DNA of 64,000 nucleotides, taken from assembly GCA_000497125.2 (NCBI GenBank), contig CM035321.1, forward strand, positions 442,001 through 506,000, in the 5' to 3' direction. Numbering within the stretch: the first letter of the stretch is position 1; each line of letters begins with the position of its first letter. The notes under the pieces were generated by a model. That model made no database searches and had not been told where the DNA came from. It was given only the letters and a program-made list of their open reading frames with translations. Source of the stretch: Spironucleus salmonicida. Its lineage: Eukaryota; Fornicata; Diplomonadida; Hexamitidae. A program made the position numbers and the translations under genes. Positions 20,276-32,342 of the stretch are shown here, piece by piece.

Positions 20276-21706
20276 TCATAAGAATTTTTATTCATCCGTT
20301 TTGGCGTTTAGAAACGCTAGAGATAGGGAAAAACAAATAATCGCTATAAAGAATATTACTAATGTATTGTTTACATTTTATGAAACATGTATAACATAGT
20401 AATATTAAGTATAATAGTCAAGACCTTACTCTTTAACGGTAAGAATAAATTCAACATATTAACCTATATACTATTTATAATCATCAAATCTCCACGCAAA
20501 AATATATCTTTATACTTGGTATAATTCGGATCTTAACATATCCTCTCCAGGTATGTAAATCTCAGCTTGTATTTCAAAGTCTAGATTTTAAGTAAACACA
20601 AATATAAACTGTCCATCCTTAAAATAACTATATAGATTTATTTTGTATTACACTTCATCTATTATACTCTTATAACTAACTCTTCTCCACAATGCACCAG
20701 TTTTTTAGTTTTTCAAATATATAGTAACTGGGAATTCACGCAATAAATCTTAATTAATAATATGACGTGCCTACTAAATCTTATAAACACATACTGTATA
20801 TAGATCTATATCCCAGATGGCATTGCAGAATATACCAAAGTATTAATAAAACTCATCATATTCTAGAAGAAAAAATAATTCCCCAATCTAAACTTAAATA
20901 GATGTCTAATCTATCTAAGATGGTAATGGGTCATCATTTAATAGAAGAATGGTAGTTATAAACTAATCTTCATCGATAGACAATAGTTAAACGATGGAGA
21001 TATTCTATAGAGAATTAACAAATATATTGTAATAATCTAAAGTCGTTAAGAACCCAAAAATACTAAAATCTACAGTAATTGTAACTTGATTGTGTTAATA
21101 TAAGAACTATTATTTTAGGCGTTCATAACATTAAAATTCATTGCCACAACAATGATAGTATGCTTTATATTCAGCATCTGAATCTAAAGCAGCATCTTAA
21201 TTACAATCTATAGAATTTGAATTAGACAAATTAAGATGTTCTCTAGTAAAAGATTATTATACAATATCATCATTATCTGAAATAAAATAAACTGTAAAAT
21301 TTATGAGATGGATATTAAATGGACAATTATTATCATTGAATAAAAGTGCTAATATACCATTCTGAGCATTTATATGTAAACCAGTAAGTGATAAACAGGA
21401 AACCATTGTTTCATCGACAAAAATCAATTGATTTATTAACCTTGGTATATTTTAATCCAGATCGAGAGATAACGTTGCATATGTAATATCATCAACATTA
21501 ATATGATTAATATGAAACTACAGTGGATGCAATATGTCTGGATTTGCAGTTTATGAAACAAAAAAAGATTCTGTTCCAATTGTTAACTTTGCCGTAAATC
21601 TATTTAATTACTACCTATTATTTTTTATTCTAATATCAATTAAAGCTTTTGTTTAAGAGATCATCAAAGGTGAGGTGATTTAATAGTTTAAAATAAATAA
21701 TAGCAT
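20276..21706 (-). CDS. Type I membrane protein, same family (member 2)
   Basis: A 476-residue protein with a hydrophobic start (MLLFILNYQITSPLMISQTK), an ectodomain, a C-terminal membrane helix (NTLVIFFIAIICFSLSLAFL) and a short polar tail. It aligns over its whole length with the GC-rich gene at 28418-29860: shared SPLxIS near the N-terminus, CCGNxxQC in the middle, LREFPxTxxL, then IxIPGxxML and DDYKQYxGQ near the end. Codon use is the opposite extreme (AT-rich, TAA/TAG for Gln), so the pair shows how far composition alone can drift. Function unknown; surface localisation is inferred from topology. Confidence 0.75.
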
Positions 21707-22242
21707 TTTTATAAAGATGCAATATAATATGTAAGTAAATATAATATGAATGAGTGGTTAATATGTTTACTATATAAGAATATATAATACTTAGAATATA
21801 TATTTGAGCTCGTATTAAGATAAATTATGACATAATATAAATATGTGATTATAATGCATTAACAATATTTATATTATTTTGAAGGAATTATTAAAAATAT
21901 AATTAAATTTGCTAAAATACGATATATGATTAAATATTTATGCTAATATAATATTCAAATTGTCATCTTTATAATATTATTTATTATTAAATTACATTAC
22001 CATTACGCCAATAAAATAAAAGGATGCGAATCTCAGTCACCTACTAAAATTTATATTACCATTCGAGGTTTATTATAGGAAATTAAAATCTCTTAAATCC
22101 TTAGTTACATCTCATAGTTACTAAAAAGAGTATTATTTTTTATAAATTCACACTACTTTTTTCAAAGTTTTATATATTATTATACATATTCCATGAATAT
22201 TAATTCCTCTACATTTGTAGGACCTAGCGCTTTATCTAATAA
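21707..22242. other. AT-rich intergenic DNA
   Basis: Shared upstream region of a leftward membrane-protein gene and the rightward glycosyltransferase. No gene seen. Confidence 0.45.
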
Positions 22243-24825
22243 ATGCCCCTCCGCTAGCCAACGGATGACAAAACCACCATGCTAGAACACTAAATTACAG
22301 GCTCTATCGTCATTGATTCTGGCATTAAAACAATCCAAAAGCTCCCGCACAATCCACTGAAGCAGAAAAAACTCAACATTTTCGAGCAGCGTAACAAGAG
22401 CAAACCCAAGGCGAAGCAGGCTCAGCTACCACTGAAACCTCCCAAAGAGACCGTTGAAATCTCCCAGAATTCGTTCGAAAATTCCGTTTAGCACCTCCCT
22501 TCCGTTTCGAATTTCCGTTCCCCTGGATCAGTCCAGCAGACGACAATTCGCGTCGCAAACCCCGAAATCCAGGAGCTTACAGAACTGACTGAGGACTTCA
22601 ACACGGTCCCGCGTCCCCAGCTCCAGCATAGCTCCGTCGCGAAGCTCAACGCCGCGTTCCGGCAGAAGCGCTCCATCGATCGCTCGAATCAGTCAGTTTC
22701 AGACATCTCCATCTCGCAGAAGTCCGCCCATCGCTCCATGCTCCCGAACCGTGCCTACAAGCTGCCCAAAACGACCACTTTCGGGAAGCGCGAAATGGAG
22801 GTCACGCAGGACGCCAAGAAGTTCCTCCTCGGCTTCTCGGACGAGCGCATTGCGATCGCGCTCCAGAACTTCAAAAATGGCACCATCACGACCGATTTGC
22901 GCCAGATCCAGTCAGCTATTTACGTCTCGTCGATCAACACGCAGATCAACGACTACCACAAGAGCTTTATCGGGAGCGATATGTCCTCCGCCTGGCCGCA
23001 CTACTTGTGGATCAGCCTCTGGGTCATGCTGGCCTCCTGCGCAATCACGCTCAGCATCGTTTTCGGATGGATCAAGGTCATGCTGGAGATTCTATCCTAT
23101 ATGTTCTACTTTTTCATCAGTCTGGAGTACATTCTCATGTTTGCAGCACTCAAAACTGGATAATATCCTACAAAACCTGTTATGGGTGAGGATGAAACGG
23201 TAAAAATCAGGAACAACAAAATCTGCCTCATTATACCCGTGGGATGGGGTATTGGTGGGTTGGACGAACAATAGAAGATCGAAAAACGCTAAGGTAAAAT
23301 TGATGTACTTACAAACACAATTGATGCTGCCAATGATGTTTTCGAGGCGTAGGATATTTTCATTTTCCATAATTCATCGGATCAGGTGCTTCCTGACGAG
23401 GTTATGTTCAAGTGCTGTGAAAACCGTTCTATTTATGTTCCAATTGCTATGGGTTCAAAATCAATTGCTGCTTATTATGGAGCACTCTTAGGTCAACATT
23501 TAGGATACGAATATTGTATAGTAATGGACGATGATACTAGGCTGCCACGCGAGCTTGGCATAGTATTGAATTCTGATCTTAAAGATGATGCTTACTGTAT
23601 GGCTATAGCTGCATCGTCAAATGATGATTTATCAACTATTTCTAACAAAGCACGCCTGCTAATCGGACTTTAAGATATTGAATATAAATTGTCAGACCTT
23701 GCGAAACTCACACAATCAAATTGGTCAAACACCGCATCTGTGCTTGCCCCTCATGGGGCTATCAACATGTGGCGCACTAATATGCTTACAATTATCATGA
23801 ATGAGCATAACTGCATTTTCCACGGAGAGGATTACTAAATGGGTCTCATAATGAGAATGAAATGGCCAAAATCGAAGCTGGGCATCATAAGTAATTGCAT
23901 TATCAATACAGTAGCCCCTGCAACACTCAAAGAGCTCTATTTCTAACGCTATACCTCATGGGATCTTGCAGCACAGCAGTTCCTATGGGGTGGTTTTTGT
24001 GCTTCTCAGCGTTCAGCACATTACATGCAGGTACTTTTCTGCTTACCATGCTCTGTAGATAACATTTACCTCAGAATAACAACGTTAGAAGATGTGTGGA
24101 CGGTTATGCAAGATTATCTGCGCGTCGTCCTACTCTCATACCACATCATTACTTCAATGGTTTGGGGAATTGTGAATATCCCAGTAATGGTTATGTATTT
24201 AGTCGTTTTAGGCTCATAATGGGTCATTGCCTGGTGCCTCTAGTATGTAAAGTTCGGGAAGCGGCCAGATCTTGCGGTAGAAAAATAATTTAAGCTACGC
24301 ACGGTGCTAATCTTTCCAATTTACCGCTTCTGCTTCTCGTTCGTCCGTGTAGCAGCGTTGTGCCGTTTTATGCTCAAGTTTGAGAGTATAAAGCGGAACG
24401 CCACGCCGATCAAGTAGATGAACCTTCCGTAACCAGAAGTAGACGGGGGACTGTTCTGCGGGTCTAAGGAGCGGGAAGACGTAGACGTCGAAAAGATCTA
24501 GCAGGTTATCAAAATGACATTAGAGAAGGTTTAGGGCTAACGTAGGAATTTTGTTGCAGGTAGCTACATTGAAAATAGTTTTAGAGGTAAAAGTGAAAAA
24601 ATTGGAAGAGAAATGGATATAGAAAGAGGAAACTAAGGGGAAATTGGAAATTAAAGCGGACATTTGAATTTTAATGATAATGATACTGGAGTAGATAGTC
24701 GTAATTAAAGTCAAAATGGGATTGGGGAAAATGGTATACGGAATAGTTTCATTTAGGATAAAAGCATGCGAAAAGAGGGACTTGGTAGGCAGGAATTAGA
24801 TGTTTCTGTTGTCGAGGAAGAGTGA
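22243..24825 (+). CDS. Processive family 2 glycosyltransferase (chitin/cellulose synthase-like)
   Basis: An 860-residue membrane enzyme. The order is: a polar, Gln/Lys/Ser-rich N-terminal 180 residues; two membrane helices (HYLWISLWVMLASCAITLSI and MFYFFISLEYILMFAAL); a catalytic domain with VMDDDTRLP (about 428-436), HGEDYQMG (about 527) and QRYTSW (about 568); then further helices. The three acidic motifs plus a QxxxxW variant are those of processive beta-glycosyltransferases that polymerise UDP-sugars across a membrane. The Q of QRYTSW is encoded by TAA, and the neighbouring HGEDYQ also uses TAA. The N-terminal part is GC-rich; from about 23160 the gene is AT-richer. A role in cyst-wall polysaccharide is an inference. 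Start chosen at the first ATG in AATAAATG; later ATGs are possible. Confidence 0.78.
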
Positions 24826-25006
24826 GCTGTTGGAATATTATATAGAAAATAGGTAGAATCCTATAAAGTGTGCAAACGTTAGTTTGACACAATAAGTGAT
24901 ACTAAATCATAATATTAATGTAATAAAAATTGTAGATATTTGTTAAAAACTTAAATAGTAACATTAGTAATATTCATTATTAATTACATATGAAAAACTC
25001 TATTAA

Positions 25007-25234
25007 ATGACGAAAGTGAATAATGAATATTCAGATTTAAAGTAAGCAATAACTCCTCATGCAACTTTTGCTGTGGATGATTTATATGAGTACTTACCGT
25101 TTACTTGCTTGTTCTTCCTAATCCTAGTGTTTTTACTTTCATTTATAGGATGCTAACATAAAGTTAGTAGATGGTCGAATATCTTTATAAACAGAAAATA
25201 TAGCTCTCTAAAATAAAGATATGCAGTTTTGTGA
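25007..25234 (+). CDS. Small single-pass membrane protein
   Basis: A 75-residue frame with one hydrophobic helix (FTCLFFLILVFLLSFIGC, about residues 34-51) and a basic, Tyr-rich C-terminal tail. The helix end and tail (SFIG, then about 25 residues) resemble the protein at 46691-46945, suggesting a small family. Two TAA codons are read as Gln. No function recognised. Confidence 0.5.
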
Positions 25235-26049
25235 GTTAAAAACATGACTTTTATTTTCCTTAGATTAATAAAAATTAATAGAATCTCCATTAGTGAATTT
25301 GGATTTTACTTACTATATAATAAGTATTATGTATAGTAATATTTTCCGACTAAAATGTTAATCATACATAAAGTTAATAAGTAACAAAGAAGCATCTTAA
25401 TTTTTATAAATCTTAAAATAATTATTATGTTTGCTAAAACATTAAGGGATTAGTAACTATACTTAGAATATTTTATGATATATTATTGTTAAATTAATAT
25501 AAGTACGAAAATAAAAAACTTATCTAGTTTAGATTATTATTAATTTGTATAGATAATGTTATATACTACATAAATATAATTTTTTCATTATAAATATAAA
25601 GAACATTCTAAATAGTTATTAAGATGTAATTAGCTAGGTATTATTATCATGAAAATTACCTTTGTAGTTTTTGAATTGTTGCAAAAAATTTAAATACAAA
25701 AAAATTATGAAAATATTGACAGGTTCCATTCACAAAACATGATTAATACTTGACATGATGTAGAAAAGATAAATTACTAGTCTGAAAGTAATTATTAATT
25801 GAGTTAAACTAAAAATACTGTCGTCAAAAACTACATATAAAAACTAATGTGAACTACGATTCCATATATAACTAGGTAAATAAAAAATATATAATTGCAT
25901 TGATACTACTTAATTGAAATCAAAAAAATGTAGTTTATATTTTTATATATCATTATATTTATAATATTAATATTTAAATGTATATGTACAACTGGACTTA
26001 TGAATATTAGTATATATATGATAGATATTGAGATTTTTAATAATTAAAA
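25235..26049. other. AT-rich intergenic DNA
   Basis: Very AT-rich, no supported frame. Composition changes sharply just after the next gene starts. Confidence 0.45.
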
Positions 26050-26541
26050 ATGTAAGATAAAATAGTAGCGAAACTTTACTCTTAAGTTCCTAGTAAATTA
26101 TCAAAATTGAATGAAAGAACATAATCATCTACTTTTTCTGTTACAAATTCTAAGTTCAGCGGTGTGTATGCGATCTACACGCCAAAGGTTGGTGTGGACA
26201 AGTTTCTTGACAATGCTAGCTGCATGCCCATGTACAACCAGGAGAATTTCAAGCTGGATAAGTTTGAAACGAAAGACGTGTCAGAAGGCGTTAAGCTGAA
26301 TACGCTGAGCTTGTCAGGACGGCATACCGTGGAGCTCAGGCTGATTACCGTTGCCTCCCAACTAGACGGTAAGCGGGCGGTCATCTAGTACTGCGAGGAG
26401 AACTTGAACGGTCATATTTTTGTTTAGGACGGTGAGAGCGTCCGCTTCTGGTCCCATTTCGACGTTCCTGGCGCCCCGGCGATGATATTGAACCTGGCAG
26501 CGAAGAAGAAGGCGCTGCAGCTGGCCATGCTGGACGAGTGA
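26050..26541 (+). CDS. Uncharacterised protein crossing the left edge of block A
   Basis: A 163-residue protein, MQDKIVAKLYSQ to LAMLDE-TGA. The first 30 codons are AT-rich and lie outside block A; the rest is GC-richer and inside it. The body looks like a beta-rich domain (TLSLSGRHTVELRLITVAS, VRFWSHFDVPGAP). Gln is TAA in the AT-rich start and TAG/CAG inside the block. No family is recognised. The corresponding copy in A' (53751-54152) lacks a recognisable start, so this is taken as the functional locus. Confidence 0.6.
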
Positions 26542-26715
26542 GCGAGGGGTGTTTTACTGACATTATTACCGTTTCACTGCTGCACGAGACTACCAGGATA
26601 CCTTAGATGCACTAGGCCCGATAACTGCGACCTCTGATTCAAATTTACCTCCGGTACCTTAAAAGGTCGCACCGCTATCCGCTCCATATACCGCCGCAGT
26701 GCACCAGCGACCACC

Positions 26716-27369
26716 TCAGAATACGTCGCCGTTCAGTATCAGCTTTCGGGCCATGTCCTCCTCGCTGATGTCCTCCTCCAGAAACTTCATCACCACATCC
26801 TCCTTGTAAATCCTGCCCAGGCCATCCTTTTAGTCCCTAATCTTCAAATCCAGCGCCTGGTTTTGTATGTCGAGCTTCTCACTCCCCAGCTGGACCAGCT
26901 GCCTGTTATCCATCTTCGCCATCTGAATCTGCTGCGCCACCTGCCGCTCCACCTCGGACAGCGCGCCAGCCTGGCTCAGCTCTTTGTACTTCTTCACTGT
27001 CTGCGCGCTAGTGACTCGGGACTCGGCCTCAAAGACCGTCTGCCTCAATACTTTCATCTCGGCGTCGCTCTTCCGCTAAATAGCCAGCATCGCGAACTTA
27101 TCGTGCTCCGCGAGCTCGGTTATGGCCTTTACCGCCTTCTACTTTAGCTGAATTTTCCGCTGCTGGTGCTGCGTCATCAGAATCTCAATCTGGTCTGTGA
27201 GGCTGAGACCCTGAGTGGCGCCGTATCGCGTTAGAACGTTTTGAACCTGGTGCATCAGCTGGCCTTGCTGCTTTAGCTGCTACTTGAGCTGCCTGTTCTC
27301 CTGGTCCAGCTCCTCGAGCAGCTCGCGCTGGGTCTGGTTCAGGAGCTGTAGATTGGTCGAATTTAGCAT
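26716..27369 (-). CDS. Coiled-coil protein
   Basis: A 217-residue protein, almost wholly predicted coiled coil: Gln/Glu/Leu-rich heptads from residue 5 (QLLNQTQRELLEELDQENRQ) to about 190, with a short acidic end. Gln is CAG or TAG. It diverges from the next gene across a 42-base palindromic promoter. The size and composition are common among flagellar and basal-body proteins, but no specific family is recognised. Copy at 52923-53576. Confidence 0.65.
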
Positions 27370-27411
27370 TTTGGAGGAAGTTGGTATGCGTATAATAAAT
27401 ATACGCACGAA
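27370..27411. promoter_or_regulatory. Palindromic bidirectional promoter
   Basis: The 42 bases between two divergent starts contain a perfect 7-base inverted repeat, GCGTATA-ATAAA-TATACGC (27388-27406), with a TATA-like core readable on both strands. Conserved unchanged in block A'. Confidence 0.6.
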
Positions 27412-28326
27412 ATGGAAAGCTTGCACCAGCAGCTTAGCCTGGGCATCTCGAACGGAGTCAGCTGCACCGTTAGCATTGATGTTGCAGCTGCAGTTGTGCT
27501 TATTGAGCAGCTGATTTGTGAGTTTGCTGGCCCGTCGGCCACATTGCAGCTCGTCGTACTCTGCGATGACATTGACATCGCAGGGGCGCTGAGGGTGACT
27601 CAGAGCGTCCAAAAGGCACCGAAGGAGGCTGCAGTCGTTTCTCTGTCCAAGGAGAGCTTCTTGTTCTAGGAGCGGAGGCTTTTCCTGCGGATGAAACACG
27701 TGACTGCCATTTTTGCGATCAACGGCGTAATCGGGCGCGAAGACCTGCACCAGACCACCAATGCTGTATTTATATCGTTTACTTCGACAGGTGGTGCATC
27801 GAATGCAATCAGGCTAGGCCACCAGTCCGAGACTAGCCGGATCTACTATTACCGCCTACAGAGCCCAGCTTTAGTATTCACGCTGCTGCATAAGATACGC
27901 ACTGTGTACAGTGCAAGGCGGTAGGTTATTATAGTCTCGGATGCAGTTACCGTGCACTTTGCCTTCAAGAAGCGCTGCGTTCTCAGCGAGTGCTTCACCT
28001 CGGCCATGAGCCCGAGAACACGTGCGCTGGCCCTCTAGCGGTACTTTTCGAACCCTGCTCACACGCTCGTCTGCGAGGACTTGATGCTGGAAATCTCCAC
28101 ATTGCAGGACGTTAACCTCATAGTGGTGGAGTATCGAGAGGACCGCCTGCTCCATGATACCTTAAACCGCATCTAGCAGCTCAACTTCAGGGGGGACCTC
28201 GTGGTTTTTAGCTTTGAGCGCGCGCTGGCCATGCCTGGGACAGTGGAGCTGGACACGTCGTTCCGATAGTAGCGTTTGGGAACAGTTGGGATCAAACAGC
28301 CGAGGCGCGATGCCTGCGACCTATGA
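27412..28326 (+). CDS. Uncharacterised protein
   Basis: A 304-residue protein, MESLHQQLSL to CDL-TGA, open over 915 bases with five or six TAG codons at Gln and otherwise CAG. It has several buried-strand-like segments (LQLVVLCDDIDIAG, VIIVSDAVTVHFAF, DVNLIVVEYRED, GDLVVFSFERA), as in an alpha/beta fold. No motif of a known family is recognised. It shares the palindromic promoter with the coiled-coil gene. Copy at 51966-52880 differs by single residues. Confidence 0.6.
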
Positions 28327-28417
28327 TTAATACTAAAGAATACCTTCTACATTTCGGTTTTTCTGGAAAAGTATTTCCATGACTAACGTATTTATAATGA
28401 ATGCACTAAATGTTTAA

Positions 28418-29860
28418 ATGCTGATGCTCTGCTACTTTCATCGAATCATGTCCCCGCTGGTGATTTCGCAGAACCATGCACAAATAGATGTGCTGATCTG
28501 TAACAAAAACCAGTCGTCTAAGGAGATTGCGATTAAACTTACGGTTGGGCATCGCTTCGTATTCACAATAGCACACTCCGACTCTGATACCGTATAAACT
28601 CTGGTATTTGACCTGCGCAACCACTATATATCCAGTATTAACTACGCCTTGCTGCAGTTCGAAGTGTTTGGGACGCCGCTGTTGATTGAGAAAATAAAAG
28701 TCGTGGACGACACAGTCCAGACCTGCATCAAACTAGCACGGCTTGGAATCGACATCAAAGATGGCGTGATAGCCCTCCTTTACGACGACAACCAGTGCAA
28801 GGACGTGATCGCACTAATGAAGTTTACAGTGCACTTTCGCACCGATGACGGTAACTATTCGCATCTAATGTACTCCCGGGACTAGCTAAACCAAACCAGT
28901 CGCAAGAGTATCAACTGCAGCGTCGCTGGAAAGTACGATCCTAGCTAGGTAGAGCAGGCCTTCTTCAATTGCTGCGGCAACAACCTTCAATGCTTCTAGA
29001 TGCTGCGGGATAAATTCTAACTCAAGTCCAACTCCGCAAACATAACAGTGCACTTTGCTATAAATAACTTCGAGACCATTCAGCGATACCATAATGTCTA
29101 CGTGGACTCGGTGCAGCACGCGGAGGTAATATCCGAAATAGCACTGGACTATGACGAAGTCAAAGCTTTGTTGTTACTATTTTATGAGGATTTCCTGCCA
29201 AGTTATATTAACAAAGTCGAAATGTAGATTCAGATCGACGAGTATTTTTTCGTATTGCAGGCCGATGGCATTTCCATGGGATACTCAACATCGTGCGCAG
29301 TCGAGACCACTTACAACAGCTACTCTCTGTGCAGCATGAATATCATGAAGGCGAATGAGATCGTCCAGCAAAACACCCTGAGAGAGTTTCCGATTACCCT
29401 ATTTCTGCGGAACAACGAGACCAATATCCTTTTTCGAAAGGTAAGCTACAACAGCACGATTAACAGCTTCGAGAATAGAATCGACGTGGCGAACTACTTC
29501 CGCGGCGGCTACTTCTACTTTGTGTTCAATGCCAACATGGGCCTGGACATAGAGGCGGAGATTCATATTCCAGGGCGCCCGATGCTGAAGGCCCGCCTAG
29601 AGGCGTCGGAGCTGTATGTGTACCGCTGGAAATTCTAGGACTACAAGCAATTTACCGGCCAAACCGTGGACTTCATCCTGTTTATGGAAAACGAGCACAA
29701 CGCCGGCAAGACACAGTTTCTCTACTCGGTCCAGATTTACTAGCAGACCATTACGTGGTAAGTCAATTTAGTCATTTCTGCCGTTTGCTTCGGCCTGTGT
29801 TTGCTGTTTCTAGGGGAGAAGTACAGCGACGTAGACGAGGAGCAGTTCAGCATAAGCTGA
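28418..29860 (+). CDS. Type I membrane protein, same family as 20276-21706 (member 3)
   Basis: A 480-residue protein with hydrophobic start (MLMLCYFHRIMSPLVISQ), CCGNNLQC near the middle, LREFPITLFL, IHIPGRPML, and a C-terminal helix (VNLVISAVCFGLCLLFLG) followed by an acidic tail. It aligns end to end with the AT-rich paralogue at 20276-21706, which fixes the start. Gln is CAG/TAG with rare TAA. The ectodomain is inferred to be extracellular or lumenal. It ends 31 bases from the converging MIF4G gene. Copy at 50432-51874. Confidence 0.78.
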
Positions 29861-29891
29861 ACGGCAATATTGCGTGAACATAACATCCCCC

Positions 29892-32342
29892 TCACTTGAA
29901 CTCCTGAAGCTTGTAAATGCCCCACTTTTCGTTCTTGCTGTTCATCTTCAGAATAAGGGCGTTCGCGGCGGCCTTGTTAAACCCGCCCACCTTGTTGAGG
30001 GAGTTCAGCAGGTAGAGCATCTTCTGCTGGGAGTTTTGGCAGTTCTTGGTTATCTCGTACACGCTCTCAAGCACGAACAGGGCGATGGAGGGGAAGTAGG
30101 ACTTGATCGGCGGCTGGTTCTCCTTCAGGCTGTTGTTGAAGTCCAACATCTTGTCCTGCTTCTCGATGTCTATCAGCAGCTTTCTCTGCGCGTAGAAGTA
30201 TGCCCTCGCGCCAAGCGAGGCGTGGTTGTTGTATCCAAACATGTCGAACGCGCAGAAGCCTATGGAGAACTGGGACTCCTGGAAGATCATCTTGAACAGC
30301 CCGACCACGCTCTTGATGTCATCCCACGCGGAGAACAGCTGAACTAATTCTTTCATCTTTTCGGCCAGAATACCCTTCTGTTTATCCTGGAAGCCGGTCT
30401 TCCCGACGAAGATGACCTCGAAGAAAGCGATAGCGTCGTCCTCAAACTTGGTCGTGCACTTGCTCGCAAAGGCGGGGAAGTCGGGCTGGTTAAAGTACGA
30501 GTAGGACTGCTGTGCGAAGATTTTGTAGATATCCGTCATGCCGTGGATGGCGAAGTAACTTTTATTCGCGATATCCCTCTTCGCTGCCTCCACCTCGCTA
30601 TCGGAAAACACGCCGTCGTACTCCTCGAATACCTGCAGATAGGCCTTCGCGATGACAAAATGAATGAAGCTGAAAATGAACTCGCGGGAGTTGGCTGCGT
30701 TGAACAGGCTGTACACGTAGAACTCAGTTTTCAGACAGAAATCTATGGCCATGTCGAAAAGGGCCTCGTTGCTATTGGTGCTATTGTAGCTATCGGCGAA
30801 GGCCGTCAGGATCTGCTCGAGCACATATTTCTCCGCACCCTTCGAGCACTTGATCTTCTGCAGGAGCTGGAACTTGTCCTTCAGGAGCTTCGCCTGCTGG
30901 TTATTCTCGAACACCTTCTGTATGAAAACGGCGAAGCATTGGCTGTTCTCGATCCTATCAACGATCTGCTCGTCGGTGCTGACATTGAGCATGCCCTTCA
31001 CTACATGAAGGAGGCCACAAGTGTTCCAAATTTGCAAAATCTCTGAAAAGGGCTGCTTCTCCATGCTAATCTTTTGGCGGTTGCTCTGAACCACCTTGGT
31101 GTCAACACTGGTATCTAGGCAGCACTTGATTTTGTAAATGACCAGGGAGTCCACGATGTCGGTGTTCAGCTGCTGGATGTACGCCCGGTACGCCTCGATG
31201 CGCAGGCGGGACATGAGTTCCGGGGAGTCTTTGTGCACGGCCTTATTTACCTGGTCGAAGATAAGGATGGAGAGCACCAGGTACTCGGACTTCTCGCGCG
31301 TGGTCTTGGAGAGCAGCGTTTTAACGATATCCGCCTTCACGCCCTCAAAGGTAGCCTCAGTGGCCGCGGCGAGTTTACTCAGCACCAGCTTGTCCTGCGT
31401 GTCCTTTCTCAGGTCGCGGAGAAGCACCTTGACGAGCGCATCGGTCACGAAGTCCTTGCTGCACAGGTTGCTGCTCAGCAGGTAGAGCTGCGCGATGAGC
31501 AGAGCGCACCCCTTGAAGTGGAGGTCGTAATTGCTGTTGAACTGCATGATGGCCTGCGGGTCGGCCTTGGGCGGTGGCCTGTACTGGGAGAGCGGGGTCT
31601 TGTAGGTCTCGATCTCCTTGGCTATGTTCGCCTTGACCGTCTTTTCGAAGACGTCGAGCGCGCTCACCGAGTGGGCATGCTTGTGCTGAAGCACCACGTA
31701 GTGAATGAGCCGCCCGTAGAGGTTAATGAACTTGTGCTCCAGCGCCGCCTTGTCGTACAGCTGCACGAGCATACCGGCCAGGCACTCCTCGAAGTCGGCG
31801 AGCTTGAGCCCGTCGAGCAGCTCCGCCGCACTCTTGCGCATGAGCTCGAACTGGTTCATGCTGTACTTGTTCAGCATCTCCTTCACCTGCCTGTTGAAGC
31901 TGTCCACCGGCTGCTCATTCCGCTTGACGCCCAGAATCTTGTTCTTGAGCCTGTCGGGAATCACACCGGCCTTCCGCGCGGACATGTACTGTTTGGGGTC
32001 TTCCTGCTTGCTCAGGTCGTAGTAGTGCTCGAAGGTCTCCATGTCCGCTCCCTGGGGCGGGTTTTCGCGCTTCTCGGTTTCGACGCGAAACTCGCACACC
32101 TTCAGCAGGACGTCGAACTTTTCGTCAAACTGCTCGAAGCTCTGGGGGCTGAACTCGAAGAGCGCTGCGGCATCTCGAAAGAGGCTCAGGTCGTCCACGG
32201 GGTACCGGTCGATGATGCTGTGGATCTTGAACTGGGGGTTGTCCTGCTTTTACGACTTCATGGAAGCTTTCATGGCTATCACTGCGGTTTCTTCCTTGGA
32301 GAGCTACTTATCTACGGTAAGAGAGAACTTATACTTATTCAT
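29892..32342 (-). CDS. MIF4G-domain protein (eIF4G-like)
   Basis: An 816-residue protein. A MIF4G-type helical repeat begins near residue 185: VKEMLNKYSMNQFELM, then LVQLYDKAALEHKFINLYGR and ALLIAQLYLLSSNLCSKDFV, matching the NKLTxxxF, KAlxEPxFxxxYA and GELF-type helices of eIF4G. The C-terminal half is all-helical and could hold MA3/W2-like repeats. The expected role is as a translation-initiation scaffold. The start AAAAATGAATAAG at 32342 adds an AT-rich N-terminal stretch outside block A (MNKYKFSLTVDKQLS); the main body is GC-rich. No eIF4E-binding YxxxxL motif was convincingly seen. Confidence 0.7.

Larger units (their letters stand above)
26140..32270. repeat. Inverted repeat block A
   Basis: Matches 48022-54152 in inverted orientation; paired coordinates always sum to 80,292, so there are no net indels over about 6.1 kb. 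Few substitutions are visible. Both ends coincide with a jump in GC content: at 26140 inside one gene and at about 32265 inside the MIF4G gene. Confidence 0.95.

Noticed and set aside
26541-29860. Genes with many in-frame TAG/TAA codons taken as pseudogenes.
   Set aside because: The codons sit at Gln positions of conserved motifs, frames end at TGA, and intact domains are found when they are read as Gln.
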